DNA from: Sclerotinia nivalis
Taxonomy: Eukaryota; Ascomycota; Leotiomycetes; Helotiales; Sclerotiniaceae
NCBI GenBank assembly: GCA_029531795.1
Contig: JAPEIS010000011.1
Coordinates: 1,426,001-1,490,000 of the forward strand
Direction: 5' to 3'
Length of the DNA stretch: 64,000 nt
Below, one piece after another: positions 11,679-26,257 of this stretch. The notes under the pieces are model-generated. The model did not search any database. It saw only the letters and a program-made list of their open reading frames with translations, and was not told the origin of the DNA. Within the stretch, counting starts at the first letter, position 1; each line of letters begins with the position of its first letter. The position numbers and the translations under genes are program-made.

Positions 11679-13146
11679 CCTGAGTATTTTTCAATGAACG
11701 CGATGAAAAGATAAGGATTCTGTTGTTTTGAAATAAATTCGAAATGGGTCAGGAACCAGTGGATTTAAACCAGCTACTTGAAGGAGAGTCGAGACAAGTT
11801 TGTGTTGTATGATTTCGGCTGCCAGATCAGCACCTTTGTGATAAATCACAGATTGTGATGCAAATGGTACTCCGAATCCGAGGAGTTATTAAGGTTGAGG
11901 TTGGAGTTGAAGTTGTGGTGGGTTGTAATCTAAGGAAGATGGTTGTGTTGGAAGATGATGTAAAGGATAATATAGTGGAAGGGAACTTATCCACAATATA
12001 AACTAGAAGAAACAGGATGCTGTAAAAGTTGTAACCGTACAAAATAGTTCTCTACGGTTAAGTAGTATTATTCCCTTAGTGGGATATTTGGATAAAATGA
12101 GAAAAAGGTGAATAAGGTTCTTTTCTCATTTGCCCTTGGTAGGAATTCGTGATTTCAGTATGAATGAAGCAGGCTGCCGTGCACAGAAAGTGTGATGCAT
12201 AGATGCCTTATTATAGCCTTATTATAGCCTTGTACAGCCAGCGCCATTGCCAGGTGGAGTTACGGTAAGGCGTCAAAACCCGCCAGGAGTTTAAATCTAA
12301 GCGCCAAATCAATCTGTATCAAACTTCCGAAATCCCGAGTTCCATTGTACGGTAACGGAACTAAAGTAAGGTTTACGTAAGGTTTACGTAAGCAAATACA
12401 TTTTCCAGTTTCTTCAATATAACTATTGTTACGGTAAAAAATGCTCACCAAACCTTATAGCTGTCTCAAATTCCCAAAGAATAAAGTTCTGGCTTTATAA
12501 CACACTATGTTCATTGAGCGCGGTGCTCAAAATCCTTGATTCTAGTGTAAAATATCTTTTTACCAAGTTGTCAAATTAATAGAACTAAGCACTTTCATAC
12601 CCCTCACTTCAGAATGTAGATCTATCATTGTCCTTCCCCCGACCAACTCTTTTTTATACTAGAGCCTACCTGGTACTCAAGATGAAATCCTGATGGTTTT
12701 CTTCATATCCCCCATCCCATCCTAAAATCACAAAAAAGCCAACTAACCAATCAATCAATACCAAAATCAACATTAAATATCAATATCAATATTAAATATA
12801 TTCCATTGGATGTATAGTATACGTGTATTGTACTGTATTGTAATGTATAAGTGATATATTCCCCTCCAACTCAAGGTTCCGTGATTTTCCATCCCATCCA
12901 TCCCATCACCATCCATTCCTATCCCACCCTTCCACCCCCCCCTGCCGCCCCTAGCACTCCAATTCCTCCTCCATCACACGCCTCTCCTATACACCAAACC
13001 AATCTCCTTCTCTACTTTAAAGTCTCGATACCAAAACTCAGCATTCATTCAACCAACCAAACAACCAATCAATCAATCCAAAAGAAAACATGACCAAGTC
13101 CAAAGAATACCACCCTGCCCGCTCTATCCCATTACTACAAACAAAC
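11679..13146. other. Intergenic: cullin promoter and AVL9 3' region
   Basis: Both flanking genes are transcribed leftward, so the left half is the cullin upstream region and the right half the AVL9 trailer. Short direct repeats are visible (TTATAGCC twice near 12211-12230, GGTTTACGTAA twice near 12370-12390). The 80-codon frame at 12851-13093 is Pro/Ser/His simple sequence. No gene or RNA was recognised. Confidence 0.7.
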
Positions 13147-15724
13147 CTACGAATGAATCGAAGAATCCACCGCCTCCTGCATCGCCTCTGCTACTCTTTC
13201 CGCTCTCTCATGTTTATCTTTATCTGCATCCCCATTTCTTTCATCGTCCCAAATATTTGATTCGCTCGATCCAGGTACGGTCGTTTTCTTTTCTTCCTCA
13301 CCACTATCGCTATCATCATCGTGATCTTTCCTCTCTTCATCTCCCATCTCCTCATGAAACCTCGAGAAATGTCCCGGAATCTCAACTCTTGGAGGCGTAT
13401 CACTAATCTTCTCCACCACGTCCATCTTTCGATCTCTATCCCCATCTCCTTCCCCGGCCCCATTCGCCTCCAACTCCGCATCGAAAATACTCTCCTTAAA
13501 ACTCTCCGCCGTCCTCGGTCTCTCACCCAACGGTGAATATCCACCCTGTGAATCCCGTGGACTGAGCGGGCTCCTCTCTCCCCCATTTCCCCCCTCCACC
13601 ACATGAATATTTTCCTTTCCAAAGAACCCCCTCGAATTCCTCTTCCCATTACCCGTAACCTGCTGTATCTTGTCCTGACTACCCGAACTCCTACCCCACC
13701 CGGCCTTTCTCTTTTCTCCCATCCACGTACCCCAGCTTCCTATGTAGGCCCCCGCTCTACTTTGCACCGAGGGTGACTTTGGTCCATTAAAATCCGTTTG
13801 ACCGGCCACTGGACTTGATGCACCACTTGCAGTCGCCGTTTTCTCGGCTGCAATCCTAGCCTCCTCGTTTCTCTTCCTCTGACTCTCTCGATAGGATTCC
13901 ATGTCCGCGTACAATTTATTGAAAACCGTACTAGCCTTTTCTTTTCCCGCAGCAAGATTTCTCCCCAACACTTCCTTACCTACCGCAAATCTTTCATCAA
14001 GATGCATTTCCTTAACTTGTTCAGCAATGCGTCTTTGAACATCGTCTATCGTAAGACCACCTGCGCAAGGATGTTTGGGCTCCACTATATCGAAAAGATG
14101 TGAATCCGTATGGTTATTCCAAATTTCGTAATTTTCGCTTCGTGTCCATGCTTCTATCCAATCCATGTTGAAATCATAAGCAGGATCTCCGTCAACTTGT
14201 GGAAGTTGGGCTCTTGGGTTGTGAGCGTTGACTGTAAGGTAGTTGTGACATTTGACAGAGGAGATTAGGGAAAGGAGATATTCTTCAAATTGCATGCGAA
14301 TGAATTCTTCGGAGCCGACGTAGCCCATAGTTTTAGGTCGACTTGGATTTGATTCATCCCAGGTGTCGTTGACGGTTTGGGTAATGAAATCAATCCAGCG
14401 TCGATCGGCCGCCGAAAGTGCTAATGCGGACCTCAGTGATGCGGATGTGATATTAATTGTGAGTTCATCTAGATTAATAAGAATATCGCTGTATCGATCT
14501 CTCTGTTGTAAAAGTAAAGAATTCGTTGAACCAACGATATATGATTTTGTGCCGTAATCCGCTAATATATCAAGTTGCTGTAAAGGGGTATAAGGACCAA
14601 AAAGACTTCCCTATATATCCAATTAGTAAAACAGCGATACGTAGGACTGTGAAGAGGTCTATACCTTGCCAAATATTTGCAAAGGTAATCCCATATAATT
14701 CAACAACGAAGTTCTATCGCTCGTCTTCAAACTCGTCGGTTTCACAAGATTTTTCCTATAATCATCCAATTCCGGATCGGCACAATCTTGTAAATTCCGT
14801 ATCAGACCTGGTATTAGAGATATAAGTGAGAACTGCATCATGCATAATCTCTCGCATCTCGTACCAAAGAATAACATCTGTACCTCAAGTTAATACCTAT
14901 CAAATTCACTAGAGAAGGGGAAATTACCTTCGGTTGCAGCAAACAACATTTAAAAAGCACCAAAGTCTGCCACTTAAACTCCTTAACCAATTCCCTCAAA
15001 CTCATTCCTAAATACTCCTCTCTATCTCCCAATTCCCCTCTACTTTTCTCCTCCGCCAGACTCTCTTGAAACCTCCTCAATATCTCCGTATCTGTGAATT
15101 CTCGTTGTGCAAACCAAGCTTTCGTAACAACTCCCAATCTTTCTCTCAGCATCCCAAAGAACTGGGGCGAATCGGCTATCACAACTACAGCCTTTTGTAC
15201 TGTCGATCGAGTTACATCTGCGGGACGGTTGAGCAGTATTGAGGCGTCCATTTGTTGTGTGCAGGAGATACCGAATAGAGATGTGGGAGGTAGATTTTCC
15301 TGCGCAGGCCGTAGGAGCGTAAAATATGAGAAGTCTTCTGTTGATCTGCCATTATGATTACCCGTCAGCCTCAGATCTTCTCTCTCGAATGTGCAAAATC
15401 CGGGAATAGCAACTTACGCATGCGCTCCATCACTCAAAGCCATGAACGGCAATAAAGGCCATTCATTTTCCACCGCAGGATCAGTTCCCTCCTCTGCCCC
15501 AAACCAATATTCGACTTCCGGTCCTCTAATAAAAACTCATGTTAGCCAGTGTTCCTCACTTCAGCCTCAAACTCCTCATCCTTATTCCCCATCATCCCCT
15601 TCAAGCAACCCTGAAAAACTTACCTCGCATGGTGAAAATCCACCACCGTAACCAACGGCACAAACCCTTTTCTCCCCCCCGCCGGTACCTCCTCATCCCC
15701 GTCCTTCCTCTCAATATTCTCCAT
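13147..15724 (-). CDS. AVL9: AVL9-like late secretory pathway protein
   Basis: A DENN-related protein that in yeast acts in exocytic transport from the Golgi. Five exons: 15724-15624, 15525-15418, 15345-14928, 14877-14665, 14610-13147, giving 767 residues. The first in-frame ATG is MENIERKDGDEE. The family core begins at PLVTVVDFHHARG and continues with WPLLPFMALSDGAHA, FSYFTLLRP, LFGISC, VQKAVVV, MLRERLGVVTKAWFAQREF, LVLFKCCLLQPK, MLFFG and FGPYTPLQQLD. After about residue 480 the chain turns into a low-complexity tail rich in Ser, Glu, Arg and Lys (RKRNEEAR, DDDSDSGEEEKK), probably disordered, with no further introns. The tail is where fungal orthologues vary most. Assignment rests on the conserved N-terminal blocks; start choice is supported by the lack of any earlier in-frame ATG. 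Confidence 0.88.
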
Positions 15725-17482
15725 CCAGTGCGCCTGGCCCTCTTCTATTTTCTCGCCCAAGCTATAGTGAATCGACCTTCGATACGTTGTACCAATCCGG
15801 AGCCGCACTTTGTCTCGAGTCCCTCTCACAGATATCACGGCCTGAAGGCTAAAAGCTAAAGGCAATAAAAGGCCTCCCTGAGTCCCTCCTTGAGTCTCTT
15901 GAATCAATAGGGAGTAGACGAGCAATAGGTAGGTAGATATGTGACTAGGTAGGTGAATATTGATATCGTTTCTGGATCGTTTCGTCCCGTCTATTCCACA
16001 ATATTTGCTTCTGCTTGTCCTTCGAGCCTTCGATGTTTCGAGTAAACAAAGTAGAGTGATCGTTCTTGTAATCAAAACATCATATTCCTTAAACCCTCAC
16101 TTCAAACCTCCAACGTTATATTGCTCTGTTGACTTCCTCTCTCAAAAGATCAATTCGTCTCGTGGGTCTTTGGTATATCGTTATTGACTCGTTGTGTCTC
16201 CTCCTATCGATCTTCTTCTCCTTTCCCCAACTTAGATCTACCCGCTCCGTTCACAATTAACTGGCCAATGCTCCCTCCCGGGCTTCGATATTGCGAAACG
16301 CAATGAGCTTTACCCCTCTGATAAAATTAACCCTGACGATCCGTATCAAAGTCCCCCCAATCTTGAATCGCAATTTCCAGAAGAATTCTAGAAGTTTTCC
16401 AGAATCAATTTCTCAGCCTCCGAATGAGGCTGGAGCAAGGTTATCGCAACTTTATCAATATGTTCACCCATCAAACTTGCCTTTGTTTTGCTTGCCTCAA
16501 CAATTCAATTTGAAATCACTGCGGTCACGATAAAACTTCCACTTTGAAATGACTTAACATTTTATCCATCTCATTCCCTAATAATCCACTATGCCGCAGT
16601 TCCATCACCTAGTTTCTATCACACCTCCCCATCCAATCCATCCCACCTGAATCCAGTCTGCAAAGCCAGCGAATAAGTCCAGGAAAAGATCATCCTTGCA
16701 ACTCTGGGTACGCCACAAATATCCACTAATCGCCTTATTATCCAATACTTCACATCCATTTCAATGCTTTCTGTATGTGCAGGGATCGAGAAGATAGCCG
16801 ACTTGGAGTCTGTTCTAGTCACATGATGAGGTGAAATCAAGTGTTTGCATGTTCTGAGGTTGTCATCCGTCATTCCTAGATTCGTATTGATAGGTCTTGG
16901 GGAGTGCTTGGGAAGTGCTTGGTTTCCATTTGTGTCAACTGGGTTTCATTACAATGAAGACATTCTTCTTCAGGTCACAGTATAATGAATTATTATCATC
17001 CAATCATGGTGAAGATGATTCACTCAACAATATCACGTCCAGGAACATGGTGTGAGATAGCCCAATCATTATAATCGTAATTCATACATCCTCTATGTCC
17101 ATTAAAACGCCAAAAACCTTACTCGCCCGATCATCTAAGTACAACTTTTGCGGAAAGAAATTCATTGTTCTACTGCGTGCAAAAACCCCCTCTCCATCTC
17201 ATCACTTCAGCACAATCCAATAACCCATGGGCAGGAAAGATGTAGATTTCAGAAACTTCGAAAAAGTAAGTTTCCGTTACCCGCCGGGGTGGCAGTATGT
17301 ACGCCAGGAGTCGAAGGAAAAAAAGCCGATTCTCGCCAGGAGTTGCGTTGCGTTGCGCTACATCAGAAAGCACCAGAGAACCCTAACCAGCCATCCCATA
17401 ATTGTGTAACCATCCCATACTGAAAGTTGTACCTAGGCGATACCTTTGATAACCATATTTAATCGAAAAAACAGATGCATGT
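15725..17482. other. Intergenic: AVL9 promoter and MAP-kinase 3' region
   Basis: Both neighbours run leftward. AT-rich sequence with scattered short frames and TAGGTAGGTAG motifs around 15928-15953. The only long frames are continuations or antisense of the AVL9 first exon. No additional gene, tRNA or repeat array was recognised. Confidence 0.65.
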
Positions 17483-19152
<1,670 letters not shown>

Positions 19153-21285
19153 TTTGAATTGTGTATTCTCTTTCGAGAACTAATATTTTAGGGAAAGAAG
19201 GATTATTTTCGTAGGAATGAAGAAAGTGAAATCTTTGTAAGAAAAGAAAGTTAGTTGAGAGAGGATGTAGGTGGGTAGAGTGAGTGAGCGGAATTGGGAA
19301 TTTCGCGTGGCGGTTGGTAGTGAGTGGGATGAATTATTGAGAAAGAGACTGCAAGATAGTTTTGAGATGGGGGGTGGGAATGTCGCCTAAAATAATAAGT
19401 TCAGTCAGTTCAATAATTTCCGTTCTTGGAGAGTAAGTAGCAAAGCAGCGTGAATCGAGCTTTACCTCTAAATCTATCTAGTACCACAACAAATACAAAT
19501 ACAAATAGGTACGGAGCGAATGCCGCTTTTGCGATATTTGACTGAACTTGTTTCTTATTTGGATGAAAGGTCCGACCGAGATCTAGACACAACTTGGCCT
19601 TTGGATATTTCTTGGACCCTTGATGGAGTAACGCAGTGGGAGGTAGTGAACGTCTGAACGTATGAAAATGTTTGTTGGCTTTGTTTTTGTGCGCCCAAAT
19701 TGTTTCGTTATCTATGTATAATAATTGACTTATACAGTAGTATTTCTTTCGTATTTTGCTGATAATCTTGATAATTCGTGACTTGGTGACTTTGAAGAAG
19801 GAGCGTCAAGTATGTTTTATTAGATAAAAATTGTCTCGTTCTTTAATAGAAAGAATATCGTCTTAATTCAATGAAGGTTATGAATAGAATCGCTCTTTTT
19901 ACTCCTCCAAATTTGGAATCAAGATATGGATGATCGTTACTCAAGAGAGGGGAAGCTAAGTTTATATACACTTTTGATAGTACAGCATTAACCATCAGCA
20001 ATGCAAGATTTCCTGCTTTGCATGCCCAGCTGCTCTGGTAAAGTATGCAAGTAAGTACATAGATATTTGGCAAGCTTATCTGTTATACGGAATCGACTGA
20101 TACACATCTCGCTCTTTTTGACACTTTCTCTCCTCTCTGATGTGGGTTCTGATGTGGGCACCTTATATTGAAAAGCGGGAGCTGGGCTGGAGAGAATTGA
20201 TCAAAGTTTGGTCTGTCAGATCGTAGATGGATATTTTCGCTAAGGCGGCATTAGATCAGTTTCAAGGAGTTTCAAGGTACACATCCAGATTCGAAACTTT
20301 AAGAAGTACCACTGACGTCATCTTAAGGGATCTATCTCCCACTTTTTATTCATGAAAAAACCATCTTTTCCTTCAATTTGGTCGATCGATCAATAACCTA
20401 ACTAACCAAGATAAAAACTAAAAACGACAACACATCTACTGAACGGGCGCTCAAATATATTTTCCTCGAGAATTGGAAAATTCATACAGTACGGGGTAGA
20501 TTTAATTGTTTGTACACATGATTGAATTATTTTTCCTCATTATTCTCTTTTCCGATCGAGACTTTAGGACTTGGGGACTTTCAAGAAAGAACCTTGGAAA
20601 ATATGCCGAATATCATTGCATCATCCATCACGGTGGATTGTGAGTGAACAAGTGTACCAGTTCATTAACTCGCAATCGATTTACCTAAGTATATACGCAT
20701 GCAATAGGTCCTGTAATGCACTGATTGGTCTATGAATAAGAGTAGCTACCTGCTACTCCGTACATCACAGGAACTTGATCAATTTAACAATTCCCCCAGC
20801 CAAAACACAGCATTCTCATTTCTCGATACTCTTCGGTATGGAAAACTCAAACCCCGATGATATCAAATATCTTTCTATGATTGGCTGATCTCGGTTCCAC
20901 AATACTTGGACAATGCTCCGTGTGTTGAGTCCAGACAACGGCAATTTGTATTAATCGACTCAAGGCTCTCTCATCTGTACTTCTTTCGAAGAGGTGCAAG
21001 AACTAGTTGAATCCATTACCATAGAAGTTTTGACATACCGGAACGGACAGCAGGGAAATGCGTACCGGCTTTACACGGAAATCGGCACCGCATCAACCTC
21101 GGGAAGCCTTTTCAAATGCCTATACGGTTACACATCCATATACATAGGCCTCTCCTACGTGATCCACATCGACTGAGATCTACATATCGAGATAACTTAC
21201 TCGGTTTGTTGGAACAATCCAAGTTCAAACCTTGGATAATCATACGCACAACCATATCAATTTAAGCTCGACTAAAAAATACAAA

Positions 21286-21880
21286 TCACAAGCAGTCAGA
21301 ACTCAACAATGCACCAGGAGCACACTGTGCAATGTTCAAACGACGCATTCGCAATGGGCTCCTCTCATAAACTCGAGATTGAAGCTCCCCATTGATATAC
21401 GAAGATTTATCGGTCTTCACCATAACGGGACAAGATTGTTTTTTTGCTCTCACAAATTGAAATTTTGCCTGGATAGCCCATAAGCTTATTAGGTGCCAAG
21501 TTTTATCTGCGAAAATCATTTGAGAGTTTTCTACAGGTGATCTTCGCCGCAGATCTTGAAGTCTGCTGGTACCCACCACTGGGAATGAAGGTGATCTATC
21601 GAAAGAGGGTCTGAGAAGCAATATTTCTGCCTCGGACCCAACTTGAATAGTCACGATAATAATTCGAGTCAAAGCGAAAGAGAGAATGTTGGAAGCGGTC
21701 TATCATCTTGTACATATGTACTACACCAAGAGCAGCACTTTGGATCGCATCTCTTGCTTCTCTGTTGCCCCGGCTCAAGGTTTTTGATCATTTCACAATT
21801 TATTGAGACATCAATTACAGCATTTTCAAGCGCAACTAGTTGTGCTTGTTGCAAATCATTCTTGTTGATCTTTTAATAGG
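21286..21880 (-). pseudogene. Possible broken coding remnant (overlapping frames)
   Basis: Three leftward frames overlap in steps: 21854-21669 (helix-like text LVALENAVIDVSINCEMIK), 21778-21596 (AIQSAALGVVHMYKMIDRF) and 21672-21286 (SCPVMVKTDKSSYINGEL). The first two read like consecutive amphipathic helices of one protein separated by a frameshift near 21775, but no single frame spans them and no good splice pair was found. It may be a decayed gene, or chance open frames. Family unknown. Confidence 0.2.
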
Positions 21881-21918
21881 GGAATTACTCACGCATCTTA
21901 CACCCTTAGCAGCATCTC

Positions 21919-22140
21919 GAAGCACAATTCATGTATTTATTGCATGTCTCATTTTCGCAGATCTTGTGATAGATGGGTTGGTAATGCATATTTGACATAT
22001 TGGACCTTGAAGAGCATGTTCATTGTGTTTGTTGCATATCTCATTTTGTAGATCTTATGACAGAAGGGTTAGTAACGCATGTTGAACTTTGAAGAGCAAT
22101 TCATTGTCTTGTTGCATATCTCAAAATATGCAGATCATTT
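21919..22140. repeat. Degenerate tandem repeat, ~85 bp unit, about 2.6 copies
   Basis: Copies begin at about 21919, 22009 and 22091, each opening with GAAG(A/C)(G/A)CA...TTCAT and containing TTGCAT(G/A)TCTCA and a CAGATC or TAGATC block. Copy 3 is truncated. Identity looks roughly 70-80% by eye. The unit has no clear frame. It may be a remnant of an expanding minisatellite or of a repeat-protein gene. Confidence 0.65.
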
Positions 22141-23183
22141 GAAATATTCTAAGAGTGAGGAGAAGGCTAAACTGCAACATTTTACAAAATCCTTCCAATC
22201 TTCCTTCTGGAAAAATGCAGTCTAGCTTCTCAATCATATCTTTCTAGTATGGCTTTCCATAAGGCGCATTTTACCGCGAATGCTTTGTCTGAACAAAAGT
22301 ACGGATTCCAAGTGGGAGACGCATTCATGATGATCCGACATTCTGGAATGTTTGCGAGGTTGAACCTACCCATAATTGCCTTTTCCCTTTGTCTTCGTCA
22401 TCTGGAGAATGCAATATCATTCAAAATCTCAGGATATCCATGGCTCTCTTTTAGTAGCAGTTTCTTTAAAAAGAGTAAGTGGATAAGGAGGATGCCAGAT
22501 TTACCGAGAGTCAAAATTCCTGCATAAACTTTCAACGCCGCTTGTTCCCACTATCTACGGGGAAGAGGTATGGTAGAAATAAGAGTGTGTCACATCTTGG
22601 AGAGAACCTGAAACTCGATATCAAGTCAAGCCGCTGCCATCTGGTTGCCCATAATACTCAGGATACACTATCATCTGGGAAACCTTGCGTTGCACTCGTT
22701 TGTGCGTCATTATGAGGGCATGCTTCGAGCATGATTATACGGCACACCTGGCCCAACTCCTGCTACGAACAATTCCCATCCTTTAGAACAATATGTTGAT
22801 AGTTCGACAGGAATGTGTAACACTAGAAGTGGTGATAGTGTGGGTACATACTAGGGAAGTAAACATAAGGGAATATCCAAGTTCACTTATTCAAGTGCTA
22901 CTATCAGAAACTTTTTATGTCCGCTGAAACTTTATTTCAAAGCCCCTTTGCCTCATCATAGGAGGAATACCTGCAATCTTTCATCGGCTAGTGGCCCTGC
23001 GTCTGATTCTAATGCTTGATGCGACCCCAAAGCCCCACCTCCCACCTTCTTGGAGGTTTCTCGCTCCTCTCCCTTGCTCTTTGCCCTTCACCTCTTTCAC
23101 CTTTTCTCCCCGACATTGCAATGTCCGTCTGCGCACCAGTCATCTCCTAATCGAGTTTTCATTTGAAGAAGGAAGATAGGAAA

Positions 23184-23582
23184 TTATTGCTTTTTCAATA
23201 GTATTTTTGATATAACTATCATAATAAATCCAGTGGCCACGAAAGCTAACGCGAACCGGGTTTGGTGTTGATAATGTCCCACGATTCTGAAAAGGTTACT
23301 CGGTGTGTAGTTGGCTGACCTTGAAGATTCAGATGCTGGGAATCTTTTGTGATTTGTATTGAAAGCTGGATGGATGTAAGTAACTTCGTTTCGAACAATA
23401 ACCTTGCTGGCTATGTTTGACTCAACACCAATATTACCTCCGAACGTGTTATTTGCTTGGAATTCTTCGCCAGGGAAACTCCGTAACTGCATTATGCGAA
23501 AAGAACTAAGTTGCAATAAAAGAGAGTATGGGGATGTCGGAATTTGGAAGGGAAACACTGGTAGGTGCAAGCCCGAACACAA
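23184..23582 (-). CDS. Hypothetical small protein with C-terminal hydrophobic segment
   Basis: An uninterrupted leftward 132-codon frame. Its end, FALAFVATGFIMIVISKILL, is a likely membrane helix followed by KKQ. The middle contains NTFGGNIGVESNIASKVIVR, whose alternating polar/hydrophobic pattern with recurring Asn and Gly resembles short beta-prone motifs found in some fungal STAND/NLR and HET proteins. That resemblance is from memory and weak. An alternative start after a splice acceptor near 23493 is possible. I do not know its function. It lies alone in a gene-sparse block and its promoter is not evident. Confidence 0.3.
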   Translation of the reverse strand: MCSGLHLPVFPFQIPTSPYSLLLQLSSFRIMQLRSFPGEEFQANNTFGGNIGVESNIASKVIVRNEVTYIHPAFNTNHKRFPASESSRSANYTPSNLFRIVGHYQHQTRFALAFVATGFIMIVISKILLKKQ

Positions 23583-24184
23583 ATCATATATATACTAAGA
23601 GTGCCTTTGCTAAAATTAGTTACTCTAGATTTTATACGGGCACAATTGCGAACAATGGACTATTTCAAGATCTACTTGGCATTATTCGAATAGACATAAA
23701 TATAACTATGAATCGGGAACAGGAGCATTTGATATTGAGACCAAAGATCTCAGATTTTAGAATTCTTCTATTGAAGCCAACTCGGTCAGGTCGAAGACTT
23801 GGTAACTATCCAATGACTGCAAAAAGTATCTTAAAAAATCTTACTATCAACCAAACTTTATGAATGATGTATACAAAGAAAAGTACTAGGTAGGTTTCGC
23901 AATGTACTTGAAGTGTGGTGTGACTCAACCAAATCGAGAAGTCCCGTGACACTTACCCCTCATTCCTATCCCCCGCACCTTCCATCTGTACAACGACGTA
24001 TGCAAAGCGTATTGAACTTGTCGATCCTGCTGATCATTTATTTATTTGTCTCATTCTTCCATACTGTTTGATAAATTGTCAAGTCGAGCTTCAATCTTCG
24101 ATCAAGTGTCAGCGCGTTACCGCTCATCACACTACTTCCTTCCTTCCTGTATCCAGCAATATCCTAAAGAACGCAATAATCAAA

Positions 24185-25166
24185 ATGACGCCAACGGTCG
24201 AACCAAAGGTTCTCGGAAGTCGTCTCAAGAACAAAGTTGCCATTGTCACGGGCGGTGGCTCAGGTTTTGGCGAGGGCATTGCCCGTCGCTTTGCGGGAGA
24301 AGGATGTAAAGTGACCATTGCGGATATTGATGCTGTTGGTGGTGAACGTGTTGCGAGTGTTCATCCCCATAGTATGCTTTTCGTTAAGATGGATGTGACT
24401 AATGAGGAAGATTGGGAGAGGGTGTTGGAGACTACGCTTGCTAAATGGGGAAGGGTGGATGTTTGTGTTAATAATGCTGGGACGAGCTATAAGAATAAGG
24501 TGAGTGGTGTCATGGGCTATTTCGTTGTTTAGTGGCCGTGAGATGTAGTTGGAGATGGAGATGTAGATTGATGTATCAGACTAATATGAGAATAGCCAAC
24601 TTTGGACGTCATCGAAGATGAATTCGACAAGGTTTTTAATGTCAATGTCAAATCAATCTTCTACGCAACAAGACACTTCATTCCAAATGTTATCAATCAA
24701 GGCGAAGGTGGATCTATGATTAACATCGCATCGATTGGGGCTTCAAGACCTCGACCAGGTCTTGTCTGGTATAATGCTAGCAAAGCTGCCGTTGTCAACG
24801 TGAGTATTTCACTTGTACGATGCAATCACACTTCTAACAAGAGAAAAGGCCACCAAAGGACTCGCGGCGGAATATGGACCCAAGAACATTAGAATCAATT
24901 CTATTTGTCCACTACTCGCTGGTACTGGCCTGTATGTATCTCTGACCTTCATTTTTTACGTCTACTAATTCTCCCTTAGCTTCTCTACATTCACCGGCAT
25001 GGATGACACTTCCGAAAACCGTGACAAATTTATCTTCAATGTGCCATTAGGTCGCCTTTGTACCCCGGAGGATGTGGCTAATTATTGTTTATTCCTTGCC
25101 AGTAATGAGGCAAAGTTCATTACGGGTACTTGTTTGGAGGTAGATGGTGGACGAGGTATTTCTTAA
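24185..25166 (+). CDS. Short-chain dehydrogenase/reductase (FabG-like)
   Basis: NAD(P)-dependent oxidoreductase of the classical SDR family, probably cytosolic; substrate unknown. Four exons: 24185-24499, 24596-24799, 24849-24931, 24980-25166, giving 262 residues, the normal size. Seen: cofactor motif TGGGSGFG (22-29), NNAG in VDVCVNNAGTS, and the catalytic Ser151 (INIASIGAS), Tyr164 and Lys168 (WYNASKAA). The end, FITGTCLEVDGGRGIS, is the usual SDR C-terminus. The start in TCAAAATGACG gives MTPTVEPKVLGSRLKNKVAIVTGG. All three introns have phase-consistent GT...AG ends. It lies 1.1 kb upstream of a BBE-type oxidase on the same strand, so the two may act on related metabolites. The enzyme class is sure; the specific reaction is not. 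Confidence 0.93.
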
Positions 25167-26257
25167 GGAGAAGCACAAACATATGGTGTTGTAAAGGTTA
25201 TTCATTTGGTCGGGTTTGACAAACGAAATAGCTCGGAAACGGAAAGGACATTTATTGCTGATACCTATGATTTTAATGAACACTGCGAAGATCTGGAAAC
25301 TCGATAGTAAAAGAACGATGGCTATTGTGGAATCAGTGTTGATCTGTTCTATGTCAATCTTTTGACTTGTGAAGCTCACCGTTGACTTGTTGTAAAGCCA
25401 AAAGATGGCTTGTTTCGAGATTAATTAGTTGATACCCATCCATATTTGATAGGTTTTTCTGGGGGACTCTCATCACCTCATATTGCCGTCGACAAAAGTA
25501 ATATACGCCTTCCGCAATACCTTCACCATACTCGCAATCTCCCAGAAATCGAGATCGATCTCAATGACAGTTGATACATTAGTCAGTTTTGTATGGTGGC
25601 ACAATATCGATTACCCTTTCTAGATCAGAGTCCTTCGTCTTGAATCCCAAATCGCCAAAAATGGTATAGAATATCCAGAATATTTTCAGCTTACTAGGTG
25701 GTGTTGTAGGCGTTGAATCGGAAATCCCTTACGGGTTCTTGTAATCATTAATGTTACGTTAATGCAATGGAAAACTAAGTAAGCGGTTAATTTGCAGAGG
25801 AGTTGATTATTGGATATATCCTTACATTTACGATGATATACTCCGTACATATCCACCCCAACTCTTCAGACTCTAAACATATATACCTACCTGCACATTC
25901 AAAGTCCATATAGTTTATAGTTCTAGTAAGCTTAAACAGAAGTTACATTCTCCACTTCCAAATGCACCACGATAAGCTTAAGCATTACTACTACACTTAC
26001 TACACAGAGACGAAGATGCAGCGCCTCCGCCAATCATTTCCCAAAATGTAACACACATGCAATATGTCTCAGCCGACCCTGACAACGAACATCAAGATAC
26101 CCCGCATCAATCAACAGGATGATACATACTCTAACTCTCAATCCGTAACTTTTTTTTTCTCTTTATTTATTGGCAAATTACCTCCAGATATTATAAGAAA
26201 TCTTTCATTCATAGAATATCTAAAATACATCAGATCCTTTCAAACTCACACTCAAAA
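25167..26257. other. Intergenic between SDR and FAD oxidase genes
   Basis: About 1.1 kb, AT-rich, with no recognisable gene. It should contain the SDR terminator and the oxidase promoter. The oxidase ATG at 26258 is preceded by a CT/AC-rich leader (CTTTCAAACTCACACTCAAAAATG), typical of fungal start regions. Confidence 0.6.

Larger units (their letters stand above)
19153..24184. other. Five-kilobase gene-sparse interval between divergent kinase and SDR genes
   Basis: Holds the upstream regions of the leftward kinase gene and the rightward SDR gene. No gene of known family was recognised. Notable contents are a degenerate tandem repeat (21919-22140), a possible broken leftward coding stretch (21286-21880), and a leftward 132-codon frame (23184-23582). 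A rightward 92-codon frame at 22249-22527 (MAFHKAHFTANALSE...) was also seen but has no recognisable features. Confidence 0.6.

Noticed and set aside
13191..13649. 152-codon leftward frame rich in Arg and Gly
   Set aside because: Shifted-frame shadow inside the AVL9 C-terminal exon.
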